Assembly: GCA_030016635.1 (NCBI GenBank)
Contig: JASEJQ010000022.1
Span: 1-34,139, forward strand
Length of the DNA stretch: 34,139 nucleotides
From: Thermoanaerobacteraceae bacterium
GTDB taxonomy: Bacteria > Bacillota > Thermoanaerobacteria > Thermoanaerobacterales > UBA4877
Direction: 5' to 3'
The position numbers were made by a program, and so were the translations under genes. A model generated the notes under the pieces. It saw only the letters and a program-made list of their open reading frames with translations. It ran no database searches and was not told the origin of the DNA. Below, piece by piece: positions 30,975-34,139 of this stretch; position 1 is the first letter of the stretch, and every line of letters starts with the position of its first letter.

Positions 30975-32240
30975 TTACTTTTTTTCTTCATCCAAAGCAG
31001 TGGCTGGTTTTAATACATAATACAATACCAAATAGCATACCATTGAAGATATTATGCCATTTATGGCTGAAATACCCATCTTCATAAACAATGCAGCGGT
31101 AAAGCCTATAACCCACGATGCTATTCCTATCCAGTTGATGTCTGCCACACCGGCTCCCCACATATCCTTGTTTCCTCTTTTGCATATCCAATAATCGGCA
31201 ATCATACTGCCGGCAATAGGTGGTATGCCTGCAGTAAGCACAGTAAGGAAAGAAGTAAAATAGTTCAGTATGCCCATGACGGCAAGGACAGTACCTATGG
31301 CACCGGCTATACAGGTCATAAGTGGTCTGAGTTTATCCTCCATGTTAAAAAGACTTACAATGGCCAGGCCACCTGAATAGGCATTTACAGTATTCGTGGT
31401 CCATGTAGCTAAAATCAAGATTACAGAACCCACAAAACCCATCCCCAATTGAGCTAAGGCAATTGTTATGTCAAAGGTACCGGCTACTACAGTGAGGAGT
31501 GATCCAACTACAAGTAGAAACATCCCCGCTGGCCAGACACCCACAAGTCCTGATATCGTAGCATCATTTCTACTTTTTGCATACCTTGAAAAGTCAGCGG
31601 CAATGACACCTCCTACTGCAAACCCTCCCACGGCCAGGCCGATAGAATAACTCCAGGAGTAATGTTCTTTTGGCACATAATTTATTATATTATCCACTCC
31701 AAATTTTTTAAGAACAAGTATAAGACCTGCTACTGAAAGTACTATAAGAGCTGGTATGGCAATATAATTTAAGTATTCCAGTGCCCTATAGCCATATACA
31801 GCAGTCATTAGCATAATAATACCCCATACCAGTCCGCTTAACCATACAGGTATATTAACCCCAAGCCACATGTTCATTATTTGAGAAAATGCAGCTCCAC
31901 ACACACTCGCCTGTACTCCAAACCATCCTATACAGGATATTGCAAGGATAGTAGAGATTACAAATCGTGCCCCCTGCCTGCCAAAAGCCGATGAGGATGT
32001 AACCACAGTGGGAACACCTAAGTCGGCACCCTCCATCCCCTGAAATGTCATAAATACGACTATTATTGTATAGCCTATAGCTCCAGCAATTATAGCCTCT
32101 AATAGTGGCATGCCCTGAACTATCACACCCCCTACCATCAAAGATGGTACACATATCATTGCTCCCGCCCATACAAGGGCTATACTATACCATGGCCTCC
32201 TTTCTGACTCTGGAATTGGATCCAATGCATGCTGTTCCAT
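30975..32240 (-). CDS. NCS1-family cytosine/purine/hydantoin-type permease
   Basis: A membrane transporter of about 421 residues with 11-12 hydrophobic segments. It shows the NCS1 hallmark regions WAGAMICVPSLMVGGVIVQG, VTSSSAFGRQGARFVIS, FAVGGVIAADFSRYAKSRND and PPIAGSMIADYWICKRGNKD. NCS1 proteins carry cytosine, purines, allantoin, thiamine or hydantoins (Mhp1) with Na+ or H+. Given the downstream genes, hydantoin uptake is a fair inference. ATG 32258 is in frame, but ATG 32240 has GAGGGGAG at proper spacing and gives MEQHALDPIP, so I choose it. It is the first gene of the sigma-54 operon. Two GGCCWGGCC copies lie inside (31362, 31632). Confidence 0.87.
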   Translation of the reverse strand: MEQHALDPIPESERRPWYSIALVWAGAMICVPSLMVGGVIVQGMPLLEAIIAGAIGYTIIVVFMTFQGMEGADLGVPTVVTSSSAFGRQGARFVISTILAISCIGWFGVQASVCGAAFSQIMNMWLGVNIPVWLSGLVWGIIMLMTAVYGYRALEYLNYIAIPALIVLSVAGLILVLKKFGVDNIINYVPKEHYSWSYSIGLAVGGFAVGGVIAADFSRYAKSRNDATISGLVGVWPAGMFLLVVGSLLTVVAGTFDITIALAQLGMGFVGSVILILATWTTNTVNAYSGGLAIVSLFNMEDKLRPLMTCIAGAIGTVLAVMGILNYFTSFLTVLTAGIPPIAGSMIADYWICKRGNKDMWGAGVADINWIGIASWVIGFTAALFMKMGISAINGIISSMVCYLVLYYVLKPATALDEEKK

Positions 32241-32283
32241 AATAACGACTCCCCTCATATATTATTTTTTAGCAGATATCCTT

Positions 32284-32300
32284 AGCAAAAATCGTGCCAA
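32284..32300 (-). promoter_or_regulatory. Sigma-54 (-24/-12) promoter of the hydantoin operon
   Basis: The minus strand reads TTGGCACGATTTTTGCT. The GG at -24 (32297-32298) and the GC at -12 (32285-32286) are separated by 10 bases, as required, and nearly every consensus base (TGGCACG-n4-TTGCT) matches. Transcription should begin near 32273. It lies between the sigma-54 activator gene and the permease. Confidence 0.9.
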
Positions 32301-32332
32301 AATAAAAAACCCACAAATTAAATATTTGCAGG
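32301..32332 (-). terminator. Terminator of the sigma-54 activator gene
   Basis: On the minus strand, CCTGCAAAT (32324-32332) pairs with ATTTGTGGG (32310-32318) through a 5-base loop, with two G-U pairs, followed by TTTTTTATT (32301-32309). It ends the regulator mRNA only one base before the sigma-54 promoter, so the two units stay separate. Confidence 0.8.
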
Positions 32333-32349
32333 CTTACTCAAAGTTTTAA

Positions 32350-32386
32350 ATTCTCATGCGACTATATCATTCTCATCTCACTGAGA
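32350..32386. promoter_or_regulatory. Candidate upstream activator sites for the sigma-54 regulator
   Basis: ATTCTCAT occurs twice as a direct repeat (32350-32357 and 32369-32376), and a palindrome TCTCA-C-TGAGA overlaps at 32376-32386. The cluster lies about 50-90 bases upstream of the -24 element, the normal zone for enhancer sites, and abuts the stop codon of the activator gene. The sites are inferred from repetition alone. Confidence 0.5.
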
Positions 32387-34139
32387 CTAAATAACATTAT
32401 TTATTCCATGATTTATATTATTTTCTGTCATATATTTCTTAATCCATCTATAGAGTGTAGCACGACTTATACCTAAATAATTAGCAATCTGTTCTTTATT
32501 TTGATACCCAAATATGTTTATTGCCTTCAGAAGCCTGTCTCTCTCCTTAGTTTCTGTATCTTTAATATCAGATGACATACCTTGATTTAAATTCAAAAAA
32601 GCATGTGGGAGAGACTCCTTTGTAATGTATTTGCTGTTCTCCATCACCACTGCATACTGGATGGCATTCTGGAGTTCTCTTATGTTGCCTGGATAACTAT
32701 ACCGCATAATCACTTCCATGACATCTTCTTTAAAACCCATGATCTTTTTATTTAATTTATTACAGTAGTATCTTAAAAAATAGTCAGCCAGCATCTTTAT
32801 ATCTTCTTTCCTTTCACGAAGAGTAGGGAGGTAAAGCTGAGAGACACCTATCCTGTAGTAAAGGTCAGCCCTGAACTCCCCTGAAGCTATCATCGCCTCT
32901 ATATTTTTGTTAGTGGCAGATATTATTCTCACGTCCAGCCTCACAGGTTTGATATCGCCAAGCCTTGTAACGCTTTTGTCTTCCAGAACCCTCAAGAGCT
33001 TTGCCTGAAGGTGTAAAGGCATGTCTCCTATCTCATCTAAAAAAATAGTGCCTCCATCAGCCAGTTCAAACTTACCTGGTTTACCGCCCCTTTTGCCGCC
33101 TGTGAAAGCACCTTCTGCATATCCAAATAGTTCACTTTCTAAAAGGGTCTCTGGTATTGCAGCACAATTAATTGGAATAAAAGGCTTTCCCCTCCTTGGA
33201 CTGTTATTATGGATAGAACGAGCAAACATTTCTTTACCGGTTCCGCTCTCTCCTCTAATCATCACATTCAAATCGGATATAGCAAGCTTTTTTGCCTTTA
33301 TTATAGCCTCATTTATAACGGCACTTTTCCCAACAATATCATCAAAGTCATAGTCCTCATTGTCTCCTATATAATTTTTGGTTACTCTATGGGCTTCTAT
33401 AATATCCTGGAAAGTCACAACTCCACCTGCACATTTATCTCCACTTAAAAATGGTGTTATGTCCGCTACAAAAGTCTCTCCATTGTTTCCAAAAAGCTTG
33501 TAACTTTTAAAGCTGCATCCATCCTGCATAACTTCTTTCAATGGGAAATTCTCAAAAATTTCATTTATATTATGTTTGCACATAAAATTAATTTTTAATA
33601 AAGACTCCGCCCTGCTGTTGACATGTATTATATTGCCCTCTTTATCAAATGCGACTATCCCCGAGTCTATAGATTGGATTATGCCATTTAGTTGGGTATT
33701 TAAATCCTCAATTTTATTTATCATGTGGGATTCATTTATTTTTGAAGTTATATAATCTACTAGTTTTTCCATAAGAAGGGTAAGTTTTTTCTGTTCTATA
33801 ATAGCATACAGCTTTTGTTTTCTGGTAAATGCCACAAGAAATATAACTCCTTCTGTCCTTCCTCTGTAGCTTATTGGATAGCCAATTACCGCTTCAAGGT
33901 GGCATAAAACCTTCGATGGACACATATTACAAAGTTCAAAAAACATCGGATCATCTACAACAATTTTTTCATTTTCTTTAATGACAAAATTTCCTAAGAG
34001 TGAATCTTTTGCAATCTTACCTATGTAGAACTTATAGTCATTGGTAGCCGTAATAACTTCCATGTTACTATCAATTATGAAAATATCAAGATTGACATTG
34101 TATGAAAGGACATCACAGAACTGCTCAAGGTCGTCCTTC
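32387..34139 (-). CDS. Sigma-54-dependent transcriptional activator with PAS domain (5' end outside the window)
   Basis: This enhancer-binding protein very likely activates the -24/-12 promoter next door. Counting from the in-frame ATG at 34063, a sensory region with CNMC and a nearby Cys54 (45-54) is followed by a PAS domain (about 125-225). The AAA+ core has Walker A GESGTGKE (271-278), the sigma-54-contacting GAFTGG (318-323) and Walker B GGTIFLDEIG (337-346). A Fis-type helix-turn-helix ends the protein (NKEQIANYLGISRATLYRWI). The frame stays open from 34063 to the right edge, reading for example LEQFCDVLSYNVNLDIFIID, so the true start lies beyond the window and 34063 is not the start. 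The inducer is not known. Confidence 0.92.
   Translation of the reverse strand, partial: KDDLEQFCDVLSYNVNLDIFIIDSNMEVITATNDYKFYIGKIAKDSLLGNFVIKENEKIVVDDPMFFELCNMCPSKVLCHLEAVIGYPISYRGRTEGVIFLVAFTRKQKLYAIIEQKKLTLLMEKLVDYITSKINESHMINKIEDLNTQLNGIIQSIDSGIVAFDKEGNIIHVNSRAESLLKINFMCKHNINEIFENFPLKEVMQDGCSFKSYKLFGNNGETFVADITPFLSGDKCAGGVVTFQDIIEAHRVTKNYIGDNEDYDFDDIVGKSAVINEAIIKAKKLAISDLNVMIRGESGTGKEMFARSIHNNSPRRGKPFIPINCAAIPETLLESELFGYAEGAFTGGKRGGKPGKFELADGGTIFLDEIGDMPLHLQAKLLRVLEDKSVTRLGDIKPVRLDVRIISATNKNIEAMIASGEFRADLYYRIGVSQLYLPTLRERKEDIKMLADYFLRYYCNKLNKKIMGFKEDVMEVIMRYSYPGNIRELQNAIQYAVVMENSKYITKESLPHAFLNLNQGMSSDIKDTETKERDRLLKAINIFGYQNKEQIANYLGISRATLYRWIKKYMTENNINHGINNVI

Noticed and set aside
30961-30991. 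Earlier ATG (30991) for the DUF917 gene
   Set aside because: It overlaps the permease and has no binding site, whereas ATG 30961 has AAAAGGAGG at six bases.
34063-34063. ATG 34063 as the start of the sigma-54 activator
   Set aside because: The frame is open upstream to the edge with protein-like residues and there is no binding site before this ATG.
1-34139. CRISPR array, rRNA or tRNA genes
   Set aside because: No regularly spaced repeats and no tRNA/rRNA-like segments were seen.

Overview
The window looks like a chromosomal segment of a Gram-positive anaerobe of the Clostridia, probably a moderately thermophilic, mid-GC one. This is inferred from strong AGGAGG-type ribosome binding sites, ATG/GTG/TTG starts, MglB-type lipoproteins, an archaeal-style PGI/PMI isomerase, RecJ and DUF917/hydantoinase genes and decayed toxin-antitoxin and TnpB pieces. 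The species cannot be named from the sequence.

Layout. 1-690: a mobile-element scar, with the N-terminal part of a TnpB gene running off the left edge and a broken Rpn/PD-(D/E)XK transposase-nuclease fragment. 747-3360 (+): yjbQ and recJ, overlapping. 3409-9862 (-): a complete four-gene Wadjet (jetABCD) SMC-like defence operon with its own promoter region. 9954-11776 (-): a ChrB N-domain protein coupled to an MFS transporter. 11992-13064 (+): a 64-residue protein of unknown function and a DNRLRE/DUF6385 protein, ending in a strong hairpin. 13267-14412 (-): an iron-type alcohol dehydrogenase. 14508-14654 (+): a TauE/SafE-like C-terminal remnant.

14703-23630 (-) is one sugar operon: ROK repressor, class II aldolase, PGI/PMI-type isomerase, PfkB kinase, MglB-type binding lipoprotein, MglA-type ATPase, MglC-type permease and ROK sugar kinase. 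Read together it takes a glucose/galactose-type sugar from uptake, through phosphorylation, isomerisation and a second phosphorylation, to aldol cleavage. 23724-23966 (+) holds decayed HEPN-type fragments. 23991-25185 (-) is panC-panD behind a leader with a hairpin-plus-U-tract attenuator candidate. 25412-25780 (-) is an orphan HicB-like antitoxin. 25917-27212 (-) is D-serine dehydratase with a good promoter. 27511-32240 (-) is a hydantoin-type catabolic operon (NCS1 permease, DUF917 protein, HyuA-like protein, Asp/Glu/hydantoin racemase). It lies directly downstream of a canonical -24/-12 sigma-54 promoter and of the gene for a sigma-54 activator (32387 to the right edge, 5' end outside the window).

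The most unusual pattern is not a gene. The 9-mer GGCCWGGCC (a perfect palindrome apart from the central A/T, with a CCWGG core) occurs 21 times by my count, where about 0.1 would be expected by chance. It lies inside many unrelated genes in several reading frames and also between genes. It is absent from the 6.3 kb that carries the mgl transporter. It behaves like a highly iterated palindrome or genome-wide address word (compare HIP1, DNA uptake sequences or methylation targets). I am not aware of a description of this word.
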